DNA of 34,935 nucleotides from Hyphomicrobium sp. (lineage in GTDB: Bacteria > Pseudomonadota > Alphaproteobacteria > Rhizobiales > Hyphomicrobiaceae): contig JALHMJ010000019.1 of NCBI GenBank assembly GCA_022844105.1, positions 1-34,935 on the forward strand, written 5' to 3'. Position numbers and translations under genes: made by a program. Below the pieces are notes generated by a model. It made no database searches, was not told where the DNA came from, and worked only from the letters and a program-made list of their open reading frames with translations. Positions 16,965 through 25,379 of this stretch are shown here, one piece after another; positions within the stretch are counted from its first letter, which is position 1; each line of letters opens with the position of its first letter.

Positions 16965-18111
16965 CCGACGCTTCACGCAGTGCGCTCGGGGTCAAACCGT
17001 GTAGTACGGCCGATTCAAGCGCCATCGCACCCGCTGTTTCGGCAATCGCCTCGGGCACAATCCAGGCACGATAACCTTGCGCCACGACCGTCCGGCTGCA
17101 CATCAGTTTTCCGGCCAGAACGCGACACGACGCGTCGCCCGAAACAGCCCGCGGCTCCCGGCGATCGTGGACCAGGACCTTGAGATCGACCGGCTGGATG
17201 ACGGGGGCCGTTCCGGCAAGAGTGACACCGCGAAACACGCAGGCAAGTGTGTTGCGACAGGCGCCGGAGCGCTTGCCGAAGGTATTGCCTGGGCCCAGCA
17301 CTGTGCGCAGCGGCAGGACGCGCGCCGCAATTCCCGGCCCGTTCGACACAAAACACTGGGCGCCTTCACAAATCACGGGGTCTGCCGTCTTGTTGAAACG
17401 GCGAATGCCTTTGGTGCCGGGCTCCATCACAAGAAGGATCGTAACGCGTGGATCGGCCCGCGCCGCAACGACGGGTGCCACCGGCTGCGGAAGCCCAAGA
17501 GCCATCGGCGGCGGCGGAACCTGGTTTCGTTGGCCTGCAAAATCATTTGGCAGAGCCTGCGGCGTGACCGCCACCGGTGCAACGGCCGTGGCCGCTGGCG
17601 CTGCAATCGTAGGCCGGACCGGAGCAGTCTCGCGTGCAACGTCGTCGGGCGGCTGAACGGCGGGAGGTGGTGCGACAACGATGGGCGTCGATGCGGTCGC
17701 GGTGTCAGACTTCACAGACTTGTCGGCATGCGTCAGCGCCGGCTTGAATGGCGTGTCGACCGTCGCGTCCGCAGCCTTCGCCTTACGAGCCTCATCGGCA
17801 GTCCTCAACTTCTCCGCAAGCGCCTTGGCCTCCGCTTCGCGCTGAACTTCCATCGCCCGCTGGCGTTTTTCAGCGTCCGCCGCTGCTCTCTGCTCCTCAG
17901 CCGAACGATCTGCCGCCTCCTGGCGGGCCCGCTCCAGCATCTCGGATTCGTAAGTCTTGCGCTCTTCCTCGACCTGGCTTTTCCCGGACGGCTCGCTTCC
18001 AGCAAACCGATTTGCGAGATCATGCGCGGCGCTCTCGCCCATGACCGGCCCGATCATCAGGCCAAAGGCCAACCCGATTGCACTCCAACGTGCCGCCAAT
18101 GACCCGCGCAT
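16954..18111 (-). CDS. Exported coiled-coil protein with Cys-containing C-terminal domain
   Basis: The protein has 385 residues from the ATG at 18111 (an ATG three codons upstream is also possible). An N-terminal signal sequence (SLAARWSAIGLAFGLMIGPV) is followed by a charged coiled coil at about 40-110 (EEERKTYESEMLERARQEAA). A long Ala/Pro/Val-rich linker runs to about 225. The C-terminal domain has an ordered pattern of cysteines (VICEGAQCFVSNGPG, GACRNTLACVFRG, ASCRVLAGKLMCSR), which could form disulfides in the periplasm. I do not recognise the family; a conserved rhizobial envelope protein is likely. It stands between the hydrolase and the queG operon. Confidence 0.8.
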   Translation of the reverse strand: MRGSLAARWSAIGLAFGLMIGPVMGESAAHDLANRFAGSEPSGKSQVEEERKTYESEMLERARQEAADRSAEEQRAAADAEKRQRAMEVQREAEAKALAEKLRTADEARKAKAADATVDTPFKPALTHADKSVKSDTATASTPIVVAPPPAVQPPDDVARETAPVRPTIAAPAATAVAPVAVTPQALPNDFAGQRNQVPPPPMALGLPQPVAPVVAARADPRVTILLVMEPGTKGIRRFNKTADPVICEGAQCFVSNGPGIAARVLPLRTVLGPGNTFGKRSGACRNTLACVFRGVTLAGTAPVIQPVDLKVLVHDRREPRAVSGDASCRVLAGKLMCSRTVVAQGYRAWIVPEAIAETAGAMALESAVLHGLTPSALREASVTR

Positions 18112-18211
18112 CACAACCATCCGCCGTTTCCAAGAGGTGTCAGCTTCCCCAACAATTCAGGCAGGAAAGCGGACGTATCCTGAATGTTGGCTGAACGGAG
18201 CGCGCCGCTTC

Positions 18212-19096
18212 TTACGGAGAATTTGCAGCGATTGCGGCAAGCCCCTCGCGATACGTCGGAAAAGCCAACTGCACGCCGAGTTCGTTTTTTATCCGGTCAT
18301 TGCGAACGCGCTTGTTTTCCGAGTAGAAGCTGCGTCCCATCTCCGACAATTCGGCGTCGTCGTAGGCGACTTCCATCGGCGGTGGCAATCCCAGCAACCT
18401 TGCGGCAAACGCATTCACGTCCTGCGGCGGCGCTGGTTCGTCGTCCGTGACGTTATAGATCGCGTGCCGGTGCGGCCCCGAGAATGCCGCAATCAACGTC
18501 CGCGCGATGTCTTCCACATGGATGCGATTAAAAACTTGGCCCGGCTTGACGATTGATCGCGTCGTGCCATTACGCAGGCCGTCGATCGCGCTGCTGCCGG
18601 GACCATATATTCCCGCCAGCCGGAAAATCTCGACGCGCTTACCAGCCGCCGCACCAAATTCGATCCATTGCTGTTCGGCCAGCGCGCGTCGGCGTGAACG
18701 TTGCGATAACGGCGTCGCCGGTGTCGTCTCGTCGACCCAGTCCCCGCCATGATCACCGTAAACCCCGATCGTCGAAAGATAGCCGATCCAGTCCGCGCCC
18801 GAATGCGCAAGATCGTCGGCGTAGTGCCGTAAAACGGGATCACCCTGCGCGTCGGGCGGAGCCGAAACAACAACTTGTGTCGCGCGCCGGCATGCGGGTC
18901 CTGCACCTTGACTAGGCCCCGATCCCACGCCCGGCGTTACGCCATCGAACACATAACCCGTGTAGCCAAGTCGCCGGATCTGCTCGACACCGTCTGGGCT
19001 GCGTGCCGTGCCGGCAATATGCCAGCCATCGTCTTCAAGTTTCCCGGCAAGGTGGCGTGCACTGTACCCAAGGCCAAAACAAAACAGCGTCGGCAT
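18212..19096 (-). CDS. Extended SDR, YeeZ-like NAD(P)-dependent epimerase/reductase
   Basis: The protein has 294 residues from ATG 19096. The N-terminal Rossmann motif is LFCFGLGYSARHLAGKL, the Gly-rich loop type seen in YeeZ-like proteins, followed by GTARS. Further motifs are WIGYLSTIGVYGDHGGDWVDE (holding the Ser and Tyr of the active site), IFRLAGIYGPGSSAID and FNRIHVEDIARTL. The ATG shares one base with the queG stop (TGATG), so the two are translationally coupled. The substrate is not known. Confidence 0.87.
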   Translation of the reverse strand: MPTLFCFGLGYSARHLAGKLEDDGWHIAGTARSPDGVEQIRRLGYTGYVFDGVTPGVGSGPSQGAGPACRRATQVVVSAPPDAQGDPVLRHYADDLAHSGADWIGYLSTIGVYGDHGGDWVDETTPATPLSQRSRRRALAEQQWIEFGAAAGKRVEIFRLAGIYGPGSSAIDGLRNGTTRSIVKPGQVFNRIHVEDIARTLIAAFSGPHRHAIYNVTDDEPAPPQDVNAFAARLLGLPPPMEVAYDDAELSEMGRSFYSENKRVRNDRIKNELGVQLAFPTYREGLAAIAANSP

Positions 19097-20250
19097 CACA
19101 GTCTCTCCAACTTCCATTCCGCGAGCACGTCGGCATCATCTTCATCAGCCACGCGCCGGTCGTACTCAAAATTGAATTCTTCCGCTCCTGCCAACCGTGC
19201 CAGCGCCCACACGGCCATGCCGCGAACGAGCGGCGATGCATCGTCGAGCAGCGCTCGAACCTGCGGCAGAAAATTCGCGTCTTTGGAATTCCCAACCGCA
19301 ATAAGTACGTTGCGAATGAAGCGATTGCGACCGGTTCGCTTCACGGGGGTGCCCGCAAAACGCGCTCGGAATTCCAAGTCCGTCAAGTCCAGCAGGACAC
19401 CTAGCGGCGGATTGGCCGTCTGCTCGCGCCCGGCCAAGCGGACATCGCGCGCAGCGGCCGCGAACTTGTTCCACGGACACACCGCCAGACAGTCGTCGCA
19501 GCCGTAGATCCGATTTCCGATCGGCGCGCGGAATTCACGCGCAATCTGGCCCTTGTGCTCGATTGTCAAGTACGCGATGCAACGCCGCGCATCGAGCTGG
19601 TAGGGGCTTGGAAACGCCGCCGTTGGGCAGATGTCGAGACACCGGCGGCACGTGCCACAATGGTCCGCCTCAGTCGCATCCGGCATCAATTCCGCCGTCG
19701 TCAGTAGCGCACCAAGCAGCAGCCACGAGCCGTGCACGCGCGACACCAGATTGGTATGCTTGCCCTGCCAACCGACACCGGCCAGCACGGCTAACGGCTT
19801 TTCCATCAACGGCGCCGTATCGACAAAGACTTTTACATCACCTCCGGTTGCTGCCACGACCTCAAGCGCGAGCTGCTTCAGCTTCGGCTTCAGAATGTCG
19901 TGATAGTCTTTGCCCTGCGCGTAGACCGAGATCACACCCCGTTCACGGGTTTGCAAAGCTTCCAGCGGATCCGACGCCGGCGCATAACTCATCCCAACCA
20001 TGATCGCGCTTTTGGCGTCTGGCCAGAGCGCCAGCGGATCGCAACGCCGATCCGCCGTCGTCTCCATCCAGTCCATGTCGCCGTGCCGCCCCGCCGCCAG
20101 GAAAGCCCGCAACCGTTCGCCTTGCCCGCCCCGCCCATCAAGACGAGCAATGCCGAATGCTTCGAAATCGAGCGCAACCGCCGCGCGCCTCAACCTCGCT
20201 TCGAGGCAAGCACCGCTATCGAGAGCACAGTTTGGATCGGCGTGGGTCAC
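19096..20250 (-). CDS. queG: Epoxyqueuosine reductase
   Basis: QueG makes the last step to queuosine in tRNA, reducing epoxyqueuosine with a cobalamin and two [4Fe-4S] clusters. The catalytic Asp144 is in VFVDTAPLMEK, next to GVGWQGKHTN. The ferredoxin part has C198, C201, C204 and C208 (HCGTCRRCLDICP), C224, and C251, C254, C258 (GCDDCLAVCPWNKF). The C-terminus carries a HEAT-like repeat (LDDASPLVRGMAVWALARL). The start is a GTG at 20250, one base after the GST stop. It is the middle gene of the GST-queG-SDR operon. Confidence 0.97.
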   Translation of the reverse strand: MTHADPNCALDSGACLEARLRRAAVALDFEAFGIARLDGRGGQGERLRAFLAAGRHGDMDWMETTADRRCDPLALWPDAKSAIMVGMSYAPASDPLEALQTRERGVISVYAQGKDYHDILKPKLKQLALEVVAATGGDVKVFVDTAPLMEKPLAVLAGVGWQGKHTNLVSRVHGSWLLLGALLTTAELMPDATEADHCGTCRRCLDICPTAAFPSPYQLDARRCIAYLTIEHKGQIAREFRAPIGNRIYGCDDCLAVCPWNKFAAAARDVRLAGREQTANPPLGVLLDLTDLEFRARFAGTPVKRTGRNRFIRNVLIAVGNSKDANFLPQVRALLDDASPLVRGMAVWALARLAGAEEFNFEYDRRVADEDDADVLAEWKLERL

Positions 20251-20251
20251 G

Positions 20252-20947
20252 TCAAAAATCGAGATCGACGTAGGTGCGGTGGGGCGAAAGCCCTTGCAGT
20301 CTGTCCGCCAGCAAACTGCGGAATGCCGGCCGCGACTTCAATCGCATATACCAGGACTTGGCGGAGGGATTCTGTTCCCAGTCGATGTCGCCTAGGTAAT
20401 CCAACACCGACAACTGTCCCGCGGCAGCCATATCGGCGAAGCTCAACCTCTCTCCGGCCAGCCAATCCCGACCAAATGCGAGATGATCGATGTAGCGCAT
20501 ATGATAGCGCAGGTTGTGCCGGACTGCTCGAAGCGTCTCAGCGTCCGGTGGAGCGCTCTTTGTTTGCGCGTGCAAGCTGGTGATCTTGGTATCGATCAGC
20601 TCGCGCGAAACCTCTCGATCGAACTTATTCAAGAACCAGTCTGTGAGCCGCCGAACTTCCGCGCGCTCAATGGGATGACCGGGAAACAGCCCACCCCGCC
20701 CGGCGTCGCTCGTTTGCGCCAGTCCCTGTTCGTCAAGATACTCGGAAATCGCATAGGCGCCGCCGATCGGTTGCCCCTTTGCCGGAATCAGAACCGGCAA
20801 CTCACCCGACGGATTGAGAGCCAGTAGGTCTTCGGTCCAGGCCCAGGGCTGTTCTTCGGCCAGTTCCACGTCATGGCCAAGTTCGGCCAACGCAATCCGC
20901 ACGGCGCGACTGCGGGGACAGAACGGGTAATGAACGAGCAACGTCAT
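20252..20947 (-). CDS. Glutathione S-transferase family protein
   Basis: The 231-residue protein has an N-terminal thioredoxin-like domain ([18 protein letters not shown], then [12 protein letters not shown] and [10 protein letters not shown]) and a C-terminal all-helical domain with [20 protein letters not shown]. The N-terminal YPFCPRS could supply the catalytic Ser or Cys. I chose the ATG at 20947; the frame is open for 33 codons upstream but without homology-like content. It is the first gene of the operon with queG. This arrangement is common in Rhizobiales, but a functional link to queuosine is not known. Confidence 0.92.
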   Translation of the reverse strand: MTLLVHYPFCPRSRAVRIALAELGHDVELAEEQPWAWTEDLLALNPSGELPVLIPAKGQPIGGAYAISEYLDEQGLAQTSDAGRGGLFPGHPIERAEVRRLTDWFLNKFDREVSRELIDTKITSLHAQTKSAPPDAETLRAVRHNLRYHMRYIDHLAFGRDWLAGERLSFADMAAAGQLSVLDYLGDIDWEQNPSAKSWYMRLKSRPAFRSLLADRLQGLSPHRTYVDLDF

Positions 20948-21144
20948 TGCGATGTACTTATCGAAGCTTGTGCGCCAGAGCGCCCAGCATTTACGCGAAT
21001 CCGCAACATTTGTCGTGTCTATTGGCGCCCTGTTGCGACACGCCACGGCCTGCTATGGCGGCTACGCAGCCGTGCCATAGCCCAAGTGTCGGCCATGCCG
21101 GTCTAGAGTCACGGCGATCGGCGGCGCAGGGAGCAAGAGCTGAC

Positions 21145-21942
21145 ATGGAAACTTGGCAGGCCGCGTTACTGGGTATCATCGAAGGCTTGACTGAATTCAT
21201 CCCGGTATCGTCGACTGGACACGTGCTCCTCGCCGGCCATTTCCTTGGGGTCCACTCTCCCGGCCGCGCGTTCGAGGTTTTAATCCAGCTCGGCGCCATC
21301 CTGGCGATCTTGCTCGTGTATTTTCGCCGCCTCTGGTCAACCGCATTGGCACTGCCCTACGACAGGCAGGCCCGCGGCTTCGTTGCCGCCGTCCTGATTG
21401 CCTTTTTCCCGGCGGCCATGGCTGGTGCCGCGCTGCACGGGTTCATCAAGGGCGTTCTGTTCGAAACGCCGGCCCTGATCTGCGTCATGCTTATTCTCGG
21501 CGGCATCATCCTTCTCGCCGTCGACCGGATCAGCATCACGCCGCGCTACCGCGATGCCATGAGCTTTCCGCCCAGCCTCGCGCTCAAAATTGGCATCTTC
21601 CAGACCCTTGCGCTTATCCCAGGCGTGTCACGATCCGGAGCGACCATCGTCGGCGCACTCCTGCTGGGAGCCGACAAGAGATCGGCCGCAGAATTCAGCT
21701 TCTTTCTTGCGATACCGACCATGGCCGGCGCGTTCGCGTTCGATTTATACAAGAATTGGCAGACAATGGACGTCAGCAATGTCACCACGATTGCCGTCGG
21801 CTTCATCGTTGCGTTTGTCTCGGCGCTGATCGTCGTCCGCGTACTTTTGGACTTCGTCAGCCGTCATGGATACGCACCATTCGGCTGGTGGCGCATTCTC
21901 GCCGGAACCGCAGGTTTAGCCGCACTGCATTACGGTTTCTGA
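21145..21942 (+). CDS. uppP: Undecaprenyl-diphosphatase
   Basis: UppP (BacA) removes a phosphate from undecaprenyl diphosphate to recycle the carrier for peptidoglycan and surface glycans. The protein has 265 residues and is an integral membrane protein with about seven to eight helices. The two signature segments are present: [20 protein letters not shown] (10-29) and [17 protein letters not shown] (159-175), with the catalytic Glu, Ser, His and Arg. I took ATG 21145 as start because [14 protein letters not shown] is the usual N-terminus. It converges on ptsN with only 2 bases between stops. Confidence 0.96.
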   Translation: METWQAALLGIIEGLTEFIPVSSTGHVLLAGHFLGVHSPGRAFEVLIQLGAILAILLVYFRRLWSTALALPYDRQARGFVAAVLIAFFPAAMAGAALHGFIKGVLFETPALICVMLILGGIILLAVDRISITPRYRDAMSFPPSLALKIGIFQTLALIPGVSRSGATIVGALLLGADKRSAAEFSFFLAIPTMAGAFAFDLYKNWQTMDVSNVTTIAVGFIVAFVSALIVVRVLLDFVSRHGYAPFGWWRILAGTAGLAALHYGF

Positions 21943-21944
21943 CA

Positions 21945-22412
21945 CTAGGCGGCGTGCGACGCCGTCGTGCTGGACAGCAGCCGGCGCAAGGAGTCGGTGT
22001 CCTTGGCGGTGCGCAATTGTTCGAGCGTGGCCGGCTCGCGCACCAAGCGAGAAATACGGGCCAAGGCCTTGAGATGATCGCCGCTGGCATGTTCCGGCGC
22101 GAGCAATAGAAAGACCAGGTCGACGTCCTGGCCATCCTGGCTGTCGAAGGGGATCGGCCGCGCCAACCGTGCGAAAAGGCACACGATGCTCTTCAACGCC
22201 TTAAATTTCACGTGCGGAATGGCAATGCCCCGACCAAGCCCGGTTGAACCGAGCCGTTCGCGCTGGACGAGAGCATCAAAAATGTCCCGCTGCTCAAGGC
22301 CGGTCATCGAGGCCGCCTTGGCCGACAGGTCGTTTAACGCCTGCTTCTTACTGGTGACGTCGAGCGAAGGAATGATCGCCTCGGCTGCCAGAATATCTGC
22401 CAGATCCATCAT
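21945..22412 (-). CDS. ptsN: PTS IIA-like nitrogen regulatory protein
   Basis: PtsN (EIIA-Ntr) takes a phosphate from NPr and signals nitrogen and carbon status, often to potassium uptake and stress regulators. The protein has 155 residues. The phosphorylated histidine is His67 in RGIAIPHVKF, after RERLGSTGLG, and DLVFLLLAPEHASGDHLKAL is the normal following strand-helix. There are two adjacent ATG codons (22412 and 22409). It is downstream of rpoN on the same strand, as is usual, but a 486-base gap separates them where other alphaproteobacteria carry hpf. Confidence 0.95.
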   Translation of the reverse strand: MMDLADILAAEAIIPSLDVTSKKQALNDLSAKAASMTGLEQRDIFDALVQRERLGSTGLGRGIAIPHVKFKALKSIVCLFARLARPIPFDSQDGQDVDLVFLLLAPEHASGDHLKALARISRLVREPATLEQLRTAKDTDSLRRLLSSTTASHAA

Positions 22413-22898
22413 GGGTTCTTTCGATCGGACCCTCGGCCGCCGCTTTCATCAAGCGCGAGCCGCTGCCGTCCTGAGCCTCGTGTTGTATTAATCTACTGAG
22501 AGCTGCCAACGGCCGACCCGCTGCCTAACCTCATCGCAACGCCTTCTACCGCCGTCCGATGACCCGCAGACAACGAAGGCCCGCCCACACGAGTTCCGAA
22601 GCGCTGATTTCAGCTTTTAATGCAGGATCGAAAACAGCGACATACGGCTGATCACGTGGAGCGCTTCATCTTAAAAGCAAATTCCGGTTGCTTTAACGCC
22701 ACCCACCCGGTTAACGACTCTATTTCCCTCAGAGCCGAAAGATCAGTAGCAATTTCAAATTGTTAAGCACAAGCCCCTTGCGCCAAACCTGACATCTCGA
22801 CGCTAATCTGTGTCGAGCCGCCTGTCAAAAACTTTGTCAAGCCCACACCGTGGTGCGAGACACAGAATAGTTTGTTAAAATGCAGAACCTACAAAGGG
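22413..22898. other. Gene-free interval between rpoN and ptsN
   Basis: No plausible coding frame is found in these 486 bases on either strand. In many alphaproteobacteria the ribosome hibernation factor gene hpf lies here; the three minus-strand frames I read near ptsN show no Hpf-like residues, so no relic is visible. The interval is more AT-rich than its surroundings in its rpoN-proximal half. A weak inverted repeat CTCGAC/GTCGAG (22796-22817) and two TTGACA-like hexamers on the minus strand (about 22825-22845) could belong to a ptsN promoter, but no good -10 is seen. Confidence 0.6.
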
Positions 22899-24434
22899 TT
22901 AGGCGCGCACGCTTCGCTCCACTACTCGCTTGTCCCGGCGGCGCTGAACGGAGGAGGGAATGCGCATGGCCTCCCGGTACTTGGCGACCGTCCGCCGGGC
23001 AATGTCGACCCCATCGGTCTTCAAGCGTTCGACGATCATGTCGTCCGACAGGATCGAATTCGGCACCTCGCCCTCGATCAGCAGCTTGATGCGGTGCCGC
23101 ACTGCTTCTGACGAATGGGCCTCCCCATCCCCATCCGCTGCCGCGATCGAGGACGTAAAGAAGTATTTGAGCTCCAGGATGCCTCGCGGCGTCGCGATGT
23201 ATTTGTTTGAGGTGACTCGCGAAACGGTCGATTCGTGCATCGAGATCGCATCGGCGACGGTCTTCAAATTCATTGGCCGGAGATACTGGACGCCGTGCGT
23301 GAAGAACGCATCCTGCTGTCGCACGATTTCCTCAGCAACGCGCAAGATCGTCCGCGCCCGCTGGTCGAGACTCTTAACAAGCCAGTTTGCCGTCTGCAGG
23401 CATTCGAGCAGGTAGCCCTTGTCCTTGTCGTTACGCGCCGTCTTCGAGACTTTAGCGTAGTAGATGCGATTGACGAGAACGCGCGGAAGCGTGTCCGCGT
23501 TCAATTCGATGAGCCAGCTGCCATCGTTGCCGGCCCGCACGATAATGTCGGGCACCACCGGCTGCATCTGCACGCTTCCGAACTTCAGCCCCGGCTTCGG
23601 ATTGAGCTTCTTGATCTCGGCAATCATCTCGCCCAGCTCGTCGGCGTCCACGCCGACGGCCCGCCGCAAGCCGACCAAATTGTGCGTGGCAATGAGCCCG
23701 AGATTTTCGAGCAAAGCAGCGATCTGCGGATCGTAGCGGTTCTGATCCTTAAGCTGCAGGGCGAGACATTCCCCAAGCGACCGGGCACAAACGCCGGCCG
23801 GTTCAAAGCTCTGTAAAACGTAAAGCACCCTCTCGATCATTCCAGCGGGCGCGGACAGCTTCGCGGCGATATCGTCGAGGTCGGCGTGCAGATAGCCGGC
23901 TTCGTCCACGGTATCGATCAGATACTGCGCCACGAGCCTTTCCGCAGGGTTGGCGAGCGCTAAAGCGACTTGTTCAACGAGGTGCTCACGCAGCGAGACG
24001 TCGGCGGACGCATACGCCTCCAGATTTGTGTCGTCGTCTTCGAACGATGACCCGCGCTGTTTGACCTGTGCCCACTGCGAGCCGTTCGGATCAGGTCCCT
24101 CGGACGGGGCCGCGTCCGGGTAGATGTTCTCAAATTCGGTATCGAAGCTGTCTGCTGCATCGGACGTGGCGGGCTTTTCGAGGTCCAGCCACTCGTCTCC
24201 CTCACCACCTTCACTGGAGCTGTCCGCCGGCTCGGCCGCCTCGTGCTCGACCGGAGGCGTTACGTCGGGCGCGGCTTCCTCGAGTTCAAGCAGCGGATTG
24301 CGTTCGACCTCGCCCTCAATGAATTGACTGAGTTCCATGTTCGAGAATTGAAGCAGCCGGATGGCCTGCTGCAGCTGCGGTGTCATCACCAGCTGCTGGC
24401 CTTGCCGCATCTCCAATTTCGTCGAGATCGCCAT
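22899..24434 (-). CDS. rpoN: RNA polymerase sigma-54 factor
   Basis: Sigma-54 directs transcription of nitrogen and other genes, with activators of the NtrC class. The 511-residue protein shows region I (MRQGQQLVMTPQLQQAIRLL, then SNMELSQFIEGEVERNPLLE), an acidic region II (residues 55-130, rich in Glu, Asp, Ser), the core-binding domain, the helix-turn-helix and the RpoN box ARRTVAKYREAMRIPSS near the end. Length and parts are normal. It follows lptB by 44 bases on the same strand. Confidence 0.98.
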   Translation of the reverse strand: MAISTKLEMRQGQQLVMTPQLQQAIRLLQFSNMELSQFIEGEVERNPLLELEEAAPDVTPPVEHEAAEPADSSSEGGEGDEWLDLEKPATSDAADSFDTEFENIYPDAAPSEGPDPNGSQWAQVKQRGSSFEDDDTNLEAYASADVSLREHLVEQVALALANPAERLVAQYLIDTVDEAGYLHADLDDIAAKLSAPAGMIERVLYVLQSFEPAGVCARSLGECLALQLKDQNRYDPQIAALLENLGLIATHNLVGLRRAVGVDADELGEMIAEIKKLNPKPGLKFGSVQMQPVVPDIIVRAGNDGSWLIELNADTLPRVLVNRIYYAKVSKTARNDKDKGYLLECLQTANWLVKSLDQRARTILRVAEEIVRQQDAFFTHGVQYLRPMNLKTVADAISMHESTVSRVTSNKYIATPRGILELKYFFTSSIAAADGDGEAHSSEAVRHRIKLLIEGEVPNSILSDDMIVERLKTDGVDIARRTVAKYREAMRIPSSVQRRRDKRVVERSVRA

Positions 24435-24478
24435 GACTACTAGGGCACCATTACTTAACGCGCGTCGCGATCCTTAAC

Positions 24479-25351
24479 TCAACGCCCGTTAACGAACATA
24501 TCTCCCAGATACACTTTGCGGACGTCTTCATTCTCTATGATTTCAGAAGGCTTACCATGCGTCAGAACTTGACCATCGTAGATGATGTAGGCCCTGTCGA
24601 TAAGGCTCAGTGTCTCGCGGACATTGTGATCCGTTATGAGGACCCCAATGCCACGGTCGGTCAGGTGACGCACCAGCTCCTGGATATCGCCGACGGCGAT
24701 GGGATCGATGCCAGCGAACGGCTCATCGAGGAGGATGAATGACGGCCGGGAGGCAAGAGCACGGGCAATTTCACACCGCCGCCGTTCGCCGCCTGAAAGC
24801 GCAATGGACGGCGACTTGCGCAGCCGCGTGATGCGGAATTCCTCAAGCAGGCTATCCAGCTGTTCTTTGCGCGCGCGCTTATCGGGCTCCACGAGTTCGA
24901 GCACCGCCATGATGTTGTCTTCGACGGAGAGGCCCCGGAAGATCGAGGCTTCCTGCGGCAAATACCCGATACCCAACCGGGCACGGCGGTACATTGGTAG
25001 CCGCGTTACGTCCCGGCCGTCGATGGTGATGCGGCCAGCATCGGCAGGGACCAGCCCGGTGATCATGTAGAACACGGTCGTCTTACCGGCGCCGTTCGGG
25101 CCGAGAAGTCCAACCGATTCCCCGCGCCCGACCGCGAGGCTGACGCCCTTGACGACCTGCCGCTTCCGATAGGCCTTTTTGACATCGACGATGGTCAGCC
25201 AGCCGTCTCCGCCGATTGATGGATCGACGCTTTCGGCTTCCGTGTCGTGCCGTGCATAGGTTGGCGCATCCGAAAACCCGGCGCCGTCGGCGCCGTTCCC
25301 GCGACTGCGTCCTTGCGGCCTTAACAGCCCTGTCAGCGAAGTGAGCTTCAC
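24479..25351 (-). CDS. lptB: LPS export ABC transporter ATP-binding protein
   Basis: LptB powers extraction of LPS from the inner membrane by LptFG. The ABC domain shows Walker A GLLGPNGAGKTT, Q-loop YLPQEASIF, signature ALSGGERRRCEIARAL, Walker B FILLDEPFAGID and H-loop ITDHNV. The C-terminus ends IIENEDVRKVYLGDMF, typical of LptB. I set the start at a GTG (25351), giving 290 residues with a tail of about 50 residues before the ABC domain; the open frame continues upstream through the lptCA stop and is not believed. A start nearer the ABC domain cannot be excluded. The spacing to the upstream gene is 28 bases. Confidence 0.95.
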   Translation of the reverse strand: MKLTSLTGLLRPQGRSRGNGADGAGFSDAPTYARHDTEAESVDPSIGGDGWLTIVDVKKAYRKRQVVKGVSLAVGRGESVGLLGPNGAGKTTVFYMITGLVPADAGRITIDGRDVTRLPMYRRARLGIGYLPQEASIFRGLSVEDNIMAVLELVEPDKRARKEQLDSLLEEFRITRLRKSPSIALSGGERRRCEIARALASRPSFILLDEPFAGIDPIAVGDIQELVRHLTDRGIGVLITDHNVRETLSLIDRAYIIYDGQVLTHGKPSEIIENEDVRKVYLGDMFVNGR

Positions 25352-25379
25352 AAAAATCGGATCCTGCAGGATTGAGGCA

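Noticed and set aside
17077-18102. 341-codon open frame on the plus strand
   Set aside because: It lies antisense to the exported coiled-coil gene; its product is Arg/Gly-rich without any motif, a usual shadow in GC-rich DNA.
22796-22845. Possible ptsN promoter with TTGACA-like hexamers
   Set aside because: Neither hexamer has an acceptable -10 at 16-18 bases; only noted in the interval description.
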